Program-made: the position numbers and the translations under genes
Shown here: positions 1-6,424 of the stretch, piece after piece
How the letters are laid out: each line of letters begins with the position of its first letter
Position numbering within the stretch: position 1 is the first letter of the stretch
Assembly: GCA_900751035.1 (NCBI GenBank)
Contig: CAADSF010000294.1
Coordinates: forward strand, 1 to 9,198
Reading direction: 5' to 3'
DNA from: an uncultured Oscillospiraceae bacterium
Lineage (GTDB): Bacteria; Bacillota; Clostridia; Oscillospirales; Oscillospiraceae
DNA: 9,198 nt
Notes under the pieces: model-generated
Told to the model about the DNA's origin: nothing
The model's input: only the letters and a program-made list of their open reading frames with translations
Database searches by the model: none

Positions 1-1226
1 AGAAGAAAGAGGACGAGCTGGCCCGCAAGGTCGCTGCCGTTCAGAAGCAGGAAGAGGAAGTGGCTTCGCTCAAGCGCAGCCAGATGGAAATGCTGGAGAA
101 GATCTCCGGCCTGACGCAGGAAGAGGCCAAGGCCTACATCCTCAAGGGCGTCGAGGAAAACGTCCGCCACGAGACCGCGATGAAGATCAAGGAGATCGAG
201 GCGCAGATGAAGGAGGAGGCCGACCAGACCGCCCGCGAGATCATCGCCACCGCCATCCAGCGCTGCGCGGCAGACCATGCCGCCGAGACGACCGTCTCCG
301 TCGTACCGCTGCCCAACGATGAAATGAAGGGCCGCATCATCGGCCGCGAGGGCCGCAACATCCGCACGCTCGAAACCATCACCGGCGTTGACCTCATCAT
401 CGACGACACCCCGGAGGCCATTACCGTCTCCTCGTTCGATCCTGTCCGCCGCGAAATTGCGCGGCTTGCGCTTGAAAAGCTCATCGCCGATGGCCGCATC
501 CACCCGACCCGCATCGAAGACATGGTCGAAAAGGCCCGCCGCGAGGTCGACCACACCATCAAGGTCGAGGGCGAACGCGCCACGTTCGAAACCGGCGTAC
601 ACAATCTGCACCCTGAGCTCATCAAGCTCCTGGGCCGCCAGAAATACCGCACGTCCTACGGCCAGAACGTTCTGAACCACTCCATCGAGGTCGCGCATAT
701 CGCGGGTCTGATGGCGTCCGAGCTGGGCGTCGACGTGACGCTGGCAAAGCGCGCAGGCCTCCTGCACGACCTCGGCAAATCCGTCGACCACGAGATGGAG
801 GGCAGCCACGTCCAGCTGGGCGTCGAGCTCGCCAGAAAGTACAAGGAGAACCCCGTCGTCATTAACGCCATCGAGGCGCACCATGGCGACGTTGAGCCGC
901 AGACCGTCATTGCCTGCCTCGTGCAGGCTGCCGACGCCATCTCCGCTGCACGCCCCGGTGCACGCCGCGAGAACGTCGAGAACTATATCCGCAGACTCGA
1001 AAAGCTCGAAGAGCTGACGAACTCCTTCCCCGGCGTTGAAAAAGCCTACGCCATTCAGGCCGGCCGCGAGGTCCGCGTGATGGTCAAGCCAGAGGAGGTC
1101 ACGGAGGACAACATGATCCTTCTGGCCCACGATCTTGCCAAGAAGATCGAGTCCGAACTCGAATACCCCGGCCAGATCAAGGTCAACGTCATCCGCGAAA
1201 CAAAAGCGGTCGAATACGCAAAATAA
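1..1226 (+). CDS. rny: Ribonuclease Y, 5'-truncated by window edge
   Basis: RNase Y is the membrane-anchored endoribonuclease that starts bulk mRNA decay in many Firmicutes. The reading frame is open from base 3, so the GTG at 60 is an internal valine and not a start. What is present is about 408 residues of a protein usually near 520; the missing part is the N-terminal membrane anchor and the first part of the coiled coil. The first ~75 residues are Glu/Lys-rich coiled coil. A KH RNA-binding domain follows, with its GRIIGREG loop at 330-353. The HD phosphohydrolase domain has the catalytic pair in LLHDLGK (His-Asp at 765-770) and a downstream EAHHGD motif. The C-terminal segment after the HD domain is complete and ends in a TAA. 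Family assignment is very secure. It is followed by a perfect hairpin terminator and faces the convergent lipoamide dehydrogenase gene. Confidence 0.97.
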   Translation, partial: KKEDELARKVAAVQKQEEEVASLKRSQMEMLEKISGLTQEEAKAYILKGVEENVRHETAMKIKEIEAQMKEEADQTAREIIATAIQRCAADHAAETTVSVVPLPNDEMKGRIIGREGRNIRTLETITGVDLIIDDTPEAITVSSFDPVRREIARLALEKLIADGRIHPTRIEDMVEKARREVDHTIKVEGERATFETGVHNLHPELIKLLGRQKYRTSYGQNVLNHSIEVAHIAGLMASELGVDVTLAKRAGLLHDLGKSVDHEMEGSHVQLGVELARKYKENPVVINAIEAHHGDVEPQTVIACLVQAADAISAARPGARRENVENYIRRLEKLEELTNSFPGVEKAYAIQAGREVRVMVKPEEVTEDNMILLAHDLAKKIESELEYPGQIKVNVIRETKAVEYAK

Positions 1227-1232
1227 AACCAG

Positions 1233-1260
1233 CAGCGCCCGGACAAACGTCCGGGCGCTG
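1233..1260. terminator. Bidirectional intrinsic terminator between rny and lpdA
   Basis: A perfect 12-bp GC-rich stem, cagcgcccggac (1233-1244) with gtccgggcgctg (1249-1260), closes a 4-nt aaac loop seven bases after the rny stop. Read on the plus strand it is followed only by TTTCTG, a weak U-tract. Read on the minus strand it is followed by CTGGTTTTATTTT, a better U-tract, so it can also end the lipoamide dehydrogenase transcript arriving from the other side. Confidence 0.85.
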
Positions 1261-1312
1261 TTTCTGCGCGTATGACATACTGGCGCGGGAAAGGCGTGCA
1301 GGCGCCGCCCGT

Positions 1313-2680
1313 TTACAGCAGGAACAGCGCTTCGCGCACGACCTCGCCGACGGTGGGGTGCGGGAAGACGATTTTGTCCAGATGCTGCACGGGAAGTCTG
1401 GAATGCACCATCATGGCCGCGCCATAGATGATCTCCGAAGCGTAGGAGCCGACCATGTGAACGCCTGCGACACAGCGGTTTTTCCTATCGTAGATCAGCT
1501 TGCAGAAGCCCGTTCCCTTCGGGTTTTCCGCGAGGTACCGGCCGGAGAGCGCCATCGGCACCCTGACCACCTGCACGTCCAGCCCCTTTTCCTTCGCGCT
1601 CTGCTCCGTTTCGCCGACGCAGGCGACCTCCGGCGTGGTGTAGATCACGGAGGGGATGATGGAATAGTCGATCGCGTCCTTTTTGCCGAGCATATCGTTG
1701 ACCGCGACCTCCGCCTCGCGATAGGCTGTGTGGGCCAGCATCAGCTTCCCGTTGCAGTCGCCGACGGCCCAGACACCGGGGATATTTGTGCGCATGTGCC
1801 GGTCAGTCACGACTGCGCCGCGTTCGAGCGCAATGCCGAGCGCTTCCGCATTCAGCCCGGTCACATCCGCCCGCCGTCCTGCAGACAGCAGCACGCGCCC
1901 GCAGGCGATCTCGTGCCGCCCGGAAGCGTCGGAATACACGACGCTCCGCTCCGTGACGGCCTCGACTCTGGCGTTCAGGCAGAAGTCCATGCCCTGCTTT
2001 TTGTACGTCCGCATCAGCAGCTCGCAGATTTCCGAATCGGTATTGCCCGCGATTTTGGGCAGCAGCTCAATGACCGTCACCTTCGTGCCGATGGACGCAA
2101 AATAGCACGCCATTTCCAGCCCGATCACGCCGCCGCCGATGCAGACGAGCGAGTCCGGCTGCTCCGAAAGGGACAGCAGCTCGCGGTTTGTCATAACGAA
2201 GCCGGATTCCAATCCCTCCCGCACACCGGGGATGGGCGGAATTACAGCGCTGGAGCCGGACGCCAGCACGAGCCGGGGTGCAGACAGGACTTCCTCGCCT
2301 GCGGCAATTTCGAAGCGCTCGCCCGTTTTACCGAGGATCCGGCCCTCGGCGGAGAAAACCGTCACGCCATGCGCCTTCATCGCCGCGCCCACGCCCCGGA
2401 CGAGCGTTTTGACCACGCCGTCCTTCCGCGCGACGACCTGCGCGTGGTCAATCGCGACGTTCTGCGCCGTCACGCCGTATTCCGCGCCGTGCAGCGCCGC
2501 CTGATACTGCTTGGCGCAGTAAAGAAGGCTCTTTGTCGGGATGCAGCCCTCGTTCAGACAGGTTCCGCCCAGCGCACGCTTTTCGATCAGCGCTGTCCGC
2601 AGGCCCGCCTTTCCCGCGCGTTCCGCGCAGAGATATCCGCCCGGCCCGCCGCCGATCACGATCAGATCAAATTCCTGCAT
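1313..2680 (-). CDS. lpdA: Dihydrolipoyl dehydrogenase (E3), stand-alone
   Basis: A 455-residue flavoprotein of the pyridine nucleotide-disulfide oxidoreductase family. It reoxidises protein-bound dihydrolipoamide with NAD+ and serves 2-oxoacid dehydrogenase or glycine cleavage complexes. Visible motifs: FAD-binding GGGPGG at residues 10-15; redox-active disulfide in GGTCLNEGCIPTK (Cys41 and Cys46); NAD-binding IGGGVIGLE at 181-189; second FAD contact VWAVGDCNG near 303-311; dimerisation domain ending in HPTVGE, where His441 and Glu446 match the catalytic His-Glu pair of the family. Length is typical of the family core, with no fused lipoyl domain. The start is set by an AGGAGG (2689-2694) eight bases upstream of the ATG. 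No E1, E2, lipoyl carrier or glycine-cleavage gene is in the window, so its partner complex is unknown. The CPC-type glutathione or mercuric reductases are less likely given the HPT..E ending and the CLNEGC motif. Confidence 0.93.
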   Translation of the reverse strand: MQEFDLIVIGGGPGGYLCAERAGKAGLRTALIEKRALGGTCLNEGCIPTKSLLYCAKQYQAALHGAEYGVTAQNVAIDHAQVVARKDGVVKTLVRGVGAAMKAHGVTVFSAEGRILGKTGERFEIAAGEEVLSAPRLVLASGSSAVIPPIPGVREGLESGFVMTNRELLSLSEQPDSLVCIGGGVIGLEMACYFASIGTKVTVIELLPKIAGNTDSEICELLMRTYKKQGMDFCLNARVEAVTERSVVYSDASGRHEIACGRVLLSAGRRADVTGLNAEALGIALERGAVVTDRHMRTNIPGVWAVGDCNGKLMLAHTAYREAEVAVNDMLGKKDAIDYSIIPSVIYTTPEVACVGETEQSAKEKGLDVQVVRVPMALSGRYLAENPKGTGFCKLIYDRKNRCVAGVHMVGSYASEIIYGAAMMVHSRLPVQHLDKIVFPHPTVGEVVREALFLL

Positions 2681-2709
2681 TTCAAATTCCTCCTGCTGTG
2701 TTTTTCCTC

Positions 2710-2739
2710 AGTTTAGCATACCCGGCAGCGGATTTGAAA
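2710..2739 (-). promoter_or_regulatory. Possible promoter of lpdA
   Basis: On the minus strand TTTCAA (2739-2734) and TAAACT (2715-2710) are separated by 18 bp and lie about 30 bp upstream of the lpdA start. The -35 match is poor. The 107-bp gap between the anti-sigma gene and lpdA shows no clear terminator, so lpdA could instead be read through from upstream. Confidence 0.35.
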
Positions 2740-2787
2740 TGCCTTTTTGTGATGTGCGTATTCCGATTATGTTGTTTTACGTTGCTT

Positions 2788-3936
2788 TTATTGCGAAATC
2801 GGGTATGTGATGCCGCACACGGTGATGGAGGCCAGCTCGTCCAGATCGATCAGCTGGGAGAACAGCCAGGTTTCCTTTTTGCGGTCCTCTTCCGGCATTC
2901 CGATGCCGGAGGAACTCATGGAGCCGTAGGTTCCATAATCGCTGTACGCGTAGCCGTTTTCCCTGCTGGCAAGGTCGAAGTTTGTTCCGTCCTTCAGCGT
3001 GATGGAAACGGCATAATTGCTCTCCGGAACGCTCCAATTGCGCCCGTAGCGGCCTTCAAGCCGGAAGGAGATCGGCGTGATTGTCGCCGTCTGCCAGCAG
3101 TCGTACTGGTCCTCGTAGGCCGATTCGTCCAACTCAACCACCACTTCTTCTTCCAGCTGATCCGGCACCGGAAGTTCAAACAGATCAACGGTCTTGTCCT
3201 GATACCACGCCTGAAACAGCAGCCGGTCGCCCGGCTCAATTTCACCGCCGTTGTTCGTCAGAACCATATATGCCGTGCGTCCTTCCACCTGAATGATGTG
3301 CATCCCCATACCGCCGAGCTTCCATTCCAGACTGTGATCCCCGGTGAAGTCAATGTTATTGCGCACATGCACCTGCAGCATCCGGGCCATCTCCTTCGCG
3401 TTGTCACTGGCCTCCGGCAGTGCGGCAAGCGTCGCCGCGGCCTTGTCTGTCCGCGCGTCGACGCGCATGACCGCAAGCACAGAATCCTTCGAGACGAGCA
3501 TGGATTGGAGCGTGAACACGAAATTCTCCGTCGTGGCCGACACGCCCGTATCCGACAGACCGGCAATATCGGGAACCTGCATCGTGCCCTCGGCAATCAT
3601 GGCCTGCTCTTCCTCGGTGTACGCCGGCTGTGTGATATCCGTAGTCGTAGTTTCATCGTAGCTGGTGACGTGCTCCTTGACCAGCGCGGCCTTTTCGCCG
3701 AACAGCCGGTCGAACCAACCGAAGGAGTGCGCCGCGAACGTGCTGCCGCACAAAAGCGCCGCGACTGCCGCCGCGATCAGCACCGTCCGGACAGGCCGGG
3801 CGGGCTTCCGCTTCGTTTCCTTGATTTTCCCCATTGTTTTGCTCAAAATCCGCGCACCCTCGCCGTCCTGCATCGGGGGCAGCGGAATGTCCTGCTCCGG
3901 CGCATAGCGCATGAGCTCATCCCACGTCGTCTTCAC
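2788..3936 (-). CDS. Probable anti-sigma factor / single-span membrane sensor
   Basis: A 382-residue protein with a ~50-residue basic cytoplasmic part, one membrane span (about residues 50-69, TVLIAAAVAALLCGSTFAA) and a large extracellular part of about 310 residues. This topology fits the anti-sigma proteins of Firmicutes that pair with ECF sigma factors, in the style of proteins with an extracellular DUF4179-like region; I recognise the topology and context but cannot prove the family. No zinc-binding HxxxCxxC motif of the ZAS class is visible in the N-terminal part. It starts with GTG at 3934-3936, with AGGAGG (3945-3950) eight bases upstream, and this start lies inside the sigma gene (20-bp overlap), so the two are probably translationally coupled. 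Inferred role: hold the sigma factor at the membrane and release it on an envelope signal. The signal is unknown. Confidence 0.7.
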   Translation of the reverse strand: MKTTWDELMRYAPEQDIPLPPMQDGEGARILSKTMGKIKETKRKPARPVRTVLIAAAVAALLCGSTFAAHSFGWFDRLFGEKAALVKEHVTSYDETTTTDITQPAYTEEEQAMIAEGTMQVPDIAGLSDTGVSATTENFVFTLQSMLVSKDSVLAVMRVDARTDKAAATLAALPEASDNAKEMARMLQVHVRNNIDFTGDHSLEWKLGGMGMHIIQVEGRTAYMVLTNNGGEIEPGDRLLFQAWYQDKTVDLFELPVPDQLEEEVVVELDESAYEDQYDCWQTATITPISFRLEGRYGRNWSVPESNYAVSITLKDGTNFDLASRENGYAYSDYGTYGSMSSSGIGMPEEDRKKETWLFSQLIDLDELASITVCGITYPISQ

Positions 3937-4471
3937 AAAACAGACCTCCTTTTTCCAAAGCTCCGCGCAGCGTCCGCCGTCCGCGCATCAGGCGCGAACG
4001 CACGGTCGACGCGTTCAAATGTAAGTCCTCCGCGATCCGCGCGGCTGTCTGCGACAGATCGTAAAACCGGTAAAATATTTCCCGGTCCTCATCCGGCAGG
4101 GCGCGCATGGCCTGCGCAATGGCCGCGCAGCGCTCCTTTTCCATCATCTGTTCCCAAAGCCGGTCGAGCGTGATAAGCGTATCGTCATCCAGCGGAAGAT
4201 AGACGTTCTGCTTCCGCATGGCCTCCGCCGTCCGGTTCCGCGCCACCGCGCCGAGCCATGGCCGCAGCTGCCCGCGCTCGATGCGCCCGGCGCCGGTCCA
4301 GAGCGCGAAAAACACGTCCGAGGCGATCTCCTCATGATCCTCCGGCGTCAGAACGCCGCGGCTGCGGTTGCGGATGATGGCCAGAACGTATGCGCCGTAC
4401 TGTGCGACCGCCTGCTCCAGCGCACCTGTGCGCTGCTTCTGCAGCTGACGCAGCAGCTCCTTTTCGTCCAA
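3917..4471 (-). CDS. ECF-type RNA polymerase sigma factor
   Basis: A 184-residue sigma-70 family protein of ECF size. Region 2 covers about residues 20-87 (HEEIASDVFFALW, then RPWLGAVARNRTAEAMRK, the -10 recognition and melting part). Region 4 covers about 113-170, with DEDREIFYRFYDLS followed by the helix-turn-helix AARIAEDLHLNASTVRSRL that would read the -35 element. No region 1 or 3 domain is present, as expected for ECF factors. I choose the TTG at 4471 as start because AAGGAGG (4480-4486) lies eight bases upstream. An ATG at 4510 in the same frame would place that ribosome binding site inside the gene and has no site of its own. The last 20 bp overlap the membrane protein gene downstream, the usual sigma/anti-sigma arrangement. 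The regulon is unknown, and I do not see a convincing self-controlled ECF promoter upstream. Confidence 0.88.
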   Translation of the reverse strand: MDEKELLRQLQKQRTGALEQAVAQYGAYVLAIIRNRSRGVLTPEDHEEIASDVFFALWTGAGRIERGQLRPWLGAVARNRTAEAMRKQNVYLPLDDDTLITLDRLWEQMMEKERCAAIAQAMRALPDEDREIFYRFYDLSQTAARIAEDLHLNASTVRSRLMRGRRTLRGALEKGGLFCEDDVG

Positions 4472-4488
4472 GCCGCATTCCTCCTTTC

Positions 4489-4517
4489 GTAACCGCTGAC
4501 GGCAAATCATCGGTTAC
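4489..4517. repeat. Inverted repeat upstream of the sigma factor gene
   Basis: gtaaccg (4489-4495) and cggttac (4511-4517) form 7-bp arms around a 15-bp spacer, immediately upstream of the sigma factor ribosome binding site. The repeat could be an operator, with arm centres 22 bp apart (about two helical turns), or a weak leader hairpin. It may also have arisen by chance. Confidence 0.4.
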
Positions 4518-4612
4518 CTGCATTGTGTTCAGCATACTGACGTCTATCATGTCGGGCTTTCGGCGGATTTTGTTGCAGCCGCGCGGAAATTTTCTGCGTT
4601 TCCCCGTTGTTC

Positions 4613-4641
4613 TTGCTTTTTCTGCCTGCGGCTGGTATGAT
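4613..4641 (+). promoter_or_regulatory. Promoter of the membrane acyltransferase-like gene
   Basis: TTGCTT (4613-4618), a 17-bp spacer and TATGAT (4636-4641), preceded by TGG as an extended -10. Transcription would start around 4647-4649, which is on or next to the ATG at 4649, predicting a leaderless mRNA. A weaker alternative, TTGTGT (4523-4528) with 16 bp to TATCAT (4545-4550), would give a leader of about 90 nt. Confidence 0.7.
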
Positions 4642-4648
4642 AAAAGAT

Positions 4649-6064
4649 ATGAAAAAGAGAGTTGCTTATTATGTCAGCCGGAAGAATCCGCTTATCTGGC
4701 TGGCTGCGCTGGTCATGCTGGCCTCGGCAGCGCTTCGCATCGCAACTGTCTGCGGGAAAGGCGCAGACGCAAAGACGGTGTGGTTTTTAGTCGTGCTGCC
4801 GGTCGTGGGCTGTGTGTTCTATGTGCTGAATATCCTGTGCAATGGCATGGACCGGTTTTACCGCTCCTCTGTGCCCGTCATTCTGCTTGCAATCTATTAC
4901 GGCATCAAGATCACGCTCGTCTCGCCGTATCTGTGGCTGACGTTCGTGTTCTGGATTGCGTATCTCGCCATCGCCGCGTTCTACGCCGTGACCGTCTCCG
5001 GCCACATCAAGAGCACAATCCCGCTGCTCCTGCTGCTGCTCGCCGCGCTCGGCATTCTGGTCGGGATGCACGAGAAGGAATTCACGCGGGAAGCCTGGCC
5101 GCAGCTGCGGCAGATTTTGCCTGATATGCTGTTTCTGCTTGCCGGGATTCTGACGCTGCTCGGCACGAAGGTCTATCTCGACGGCGCGTATCATCCCACC
5201 TGGGGCGACCGGCCCGACGGGCGCAAGCTCCGCACGCTCGACCCCATGGCGGTCGTCGCCAATTATATCATGCCGACGCGCGGCGGGTCATCCAATTTCA
5301 TCCGCGAATCCGTTGACATCGGCCCGATGGAGCGCTATATCCGCGAAAAGCGCAAGCAGGGCTATACGAATCTCGGCGTGACGCACGTATTTCTGGCCGC
5401 CTATGTCCAGTGCGTGGCGAAATACCCGGCGCTCAACCGCTTCCTGTCCGGGCAGCAGGTCTATTCGCGCGACGACGACATCCAGTTCTGCATGGTCGTC
5501 AAGACCTCGATGGACACCTCCGCGCCGGAGTCGATCACGAAGCTTCATCTGAAGCCGACCGACACCATCGACGATATCTACGAAAAGCTCAACAAGGGCA
5601 TTGCCTCCATTCAGGGGCAGGCCATCGGCGGCAGCGACTTTGACAAGACCGCGAAGCTCCTGTCCCTGATCCCCGGCGTGCTGTTCAAGTTCGTGGTCTG
5701 GCTGCTCAAGACCATCGATTACTTCGGCTTCCTGCCGAAGTTCCTGCTGGAGGTCAGCCCGTTCCACGCCTCGATCTTCTTTACCTCCATGGGCTCGCTC
5801 GGCATCCCGCCCATCGTCCACCATCTGTACGACTTCGGCAATATGCCCGTCTTCGTGGCCTTCGGCTGCAAGTACCACAAGAACGAGGTGCTCGACGACG
5901 GCACGGTCGTGCGCCGCAAGTACATCGACTACACCGTCAACACCGACGAGCGCATCTGCGACGGCTTCTACTACGCCACCACGCTCAAGCACCTCAAGCG
6001 CCTGCTGTCCCACCCCGAACAGCTCGACAAGCCCGCCCCCGTCGTCAACCACGACATCGAGTGA
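4649..6064 (+). CDS. Six-span membrane protein with E2/CAT-like acyltransferase domain
   Basis: A 471-residue two-part protein. Residues ~13-175 hold about six hydrophobic segments (near 15-32, 43-63, 74-91, 94-116, 123-140 and 157-172). Residues ~195-460 resemble the catalytic domain of 2-oxoacid dehydrogenase E2 acyltransferases and chloramphenicol acetyltransferase. Supporting signs are a conserved SMGSLG..PPIVHHLYDFGN region (380-398) and a C-terminal DERICDGFYYA (433-443) aligned with the E2 motif DHRxxDG. The catalytic His of HxxxDG is replaced here by Glu434. There is no lipoyl or subunit-binding domain, so this is not a normal complex E2. The ATG at 4649 is chosen because upstream in-frame ATGs overlap the promoter; no Shine-Dalgarno sequence is visible. 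Substrate and activity are unknown: it may be a divergent acyltransferase or a non-catalytic binder. It is divergent from the sigma operon and ends before a strong terminator. Confidence 0.75.
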   Translation: MKKRVAYYVSRKNPLIWLAALVMLASAALRIATVCGKGADAKTVWFLVVLPVVGCVFYVLNILCNGMDRFYRSSVPVILLAIYYGIKITLVSPYLWLTFVFWIAYLAIAAFYAVTVSGHIKSTIPLLLLLLAALGILVGMHEKEFTREAWPQLRQILPDMLFLLAGILTLLGTKVYLDGAYHPTWGDRPDGRKLRTLDPMAVVANYIMPTRGGSSNFIRESVDIGPMERYIREKRKQGYTNLGVTHVFLAAYVQCVAKYPALNRFLSGQQVYSRDDDIQFCMVVKTSMDTSAPESITKLHLKPTDTIDDIYEKLNKGIASIQGQAIGGSDFDKTAKLLSLIPGVLFKFVVWLLKTIDYFGFLPKFLLEVSPFHASIFFTSMGSLGIPPIVHHLYDFGNMPVFVAFGCKYHKNEVLDDGTVVRRKYIDYTVNTDERICDGFYYATTLKHLKRLLSHPEQLDKPAPVVNHDIE

Positions 6065-6080
6065 CCGAATTGATACGAAA

Positions 6081-6108
6081 CCCGCCCTGAACATCTGCTC
6101 AGGGCGGG
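6081..6108 (+). terminator. Intrinsic terminator of the membrane acyltransferase-like gene
   Basis: Perfect 10-bp stem cccgccctga (6081-6090) with tcagggcggg (6099-6108), 8-nt loop, followed by CCTTTTAT. It starts 17 bases after the stop codon and separates this gene from the toxin-antitoxin locus. Confidence 0.88.
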
Positions 6109-6127
6109 CCTTTTATACCGGCATAGA

Positions 6128-6156
6128 TTGACAGGTTTCAACTGATCTGGTAGAAT
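6128..6156 (+). promoter_or_regulatory. Promoter of the toxin mRNA
   Basis: TTGACA (6128-6133), 17-bp spacer, TAGAAT (6151-6156), with TGG just before the -10 (extended -10). This is close to the sigma-A consensus and predicts a start near 6163, giving a leader of about 90 nt before the 27-codon gene. Confidence 0.82.
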
Positions 6157-6162
6157 AACCAC

Positions 6163-6253
6163 GGCGCTGCCGATAAGCGGCAAGCGGTTCGTTCCCCTGG
6201 CGTTTGACAGGGGGCGCTTCTTGTCCCCTGATCTTCGGAAAGGGGGACTGCAT
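6163..6253 (+). promoter_or_regulatory. Structured leader of the toxin mRNA with masked ribosome binding site
   Basis: Three stem-loops can be drawn. The 5' one pairs GCTGCCG (6166-6172) with CGGCAAGC (6178-6185), with one bulged A. The second pairs CCCCTG (6194-6199) with CAGGGG (6208-6213). The third pairs GTCCCC (6223-6228) with GGGGAC (6243-6248), which buries the GGGGG of the Shine-Dalgarno sequence (6240-6246). A masked site and a 5' stem-loop are common in type I toxin mRNAs. Structures were drawn by eye, without energy calculation. Confidence 0.6.
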
Positions 6254-6337
6254 ATGAGTACATCCGAAGTTCTTCAGCTTTGTCTTGTAATTATTGGCAT
6301 TTGTAGTCTGTTCGTTCAGATATACAAAAAGAAGTAA
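6254..6337 (+). CDS. Small hydrophobic toxin peptide, holin-like (type I toxin-antitoxin)
   Basis: A 27-residue ORF starting MSTSEVLQL, with one hydrophobic segment (about residues 6-23, containing CLVIIGICSLFV) and a basic KKK tail. Opening sequence, length and layout match the small 'putative holin-like toxin' peptides of Firmicutes, which act at the cell membrane and are silenced by an antisense RNA. Translation evidence: AAAGGGGG seven bases before the ATG. The stop codon lies inside the shared terminator stem. The gene has its own near-consensus promoter and faces a strong convergent promoter for an antisense RNA overlapping its 3' end, the layout of TxpA/RatA-like and Fst-like loci. It sits in a gap between two convergent chromosomal genes. 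Function is inferred from similarity of form; toxicity cannot be read from sequence, and the exact family is uncertain. Confidence 0.75.
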   Translation: MSTSEVLQLCLVIIGICSLFVQIYKKK

Positions 6338-6418
6338 CCGCCCAGCTACCAACTCGCGGTTACTTCTTTTGACCTAATCGCCAGAGGGGGCTAACCGTTT
6401 GCCGGCAGCGCTCTTGCT
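6322..6418 (-). ncRNA. Antisense RNA antitoxin (predicted)
   Basis: A predicted RNA of about 95-100 nt from the minus-strand promoter at 6425-6452 to the bidirectional terminator. No ORF of note with a ribosome binding site lies within it. Its 3' half is fully complementary to the 3' end of the toxin mRNA. Its 5' half can fold into a stem-loop of GCTGCCG (6409-6403) with CGGTTAGC (6397-6390), the same design as the 5' stem-loop of the toxin mRNA. A CCCCCT (6390-6384 region) is free to pair with GGGGG stretches in the toxin leader. Ends are estimates from promoter and terminator positions. Confidence 0.75.
6327..6370. terminator. Shared bidirectional terminator of toxin mRNA and antisense RNA
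   Basis: A perfect 15-bp stem, aaaagaagtaaccgc (6327-6341) with gcggttacttctttt (6356-6370), around a 14-nt loop. On the plus strand the stem itself ends in UUUU after the toxin stop codon. On the minus strand it runs into TTTTTGTAT. Both convergent RNAs can end here, leaving their 3' ends complementary across the whole stem-loop and, for the antisense RNA, into the last toxin codons. Confidence 0.88.
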
Positions 6419-6424
6419 ATGTTT

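Noticed and set aside
1358..4173. Long plus-strand open frames (1358-2716 and 2533-4173) opposite lpdA and the anti-sigma gene
   Set aside because: Arg/His/Pro-rich translations with no motifs, antisense to well supported genes. Typical third-position GC shadow frames.
4607..4648. Earlier in-frame starts for the membrane acyltransferase-like gene
   Set aside because: They lie within or upstream of the -35/-10 promoter elements and have no ribosome binding site.
6113..6352. A 79-codon minus-strand frame across the toxin gene
   Set aside because: It begins inside the terminator loop, ends inside the upstream terminator and has no ribosome binding site. The minus-strand RNA is better explained as a non-coding antitoxin.
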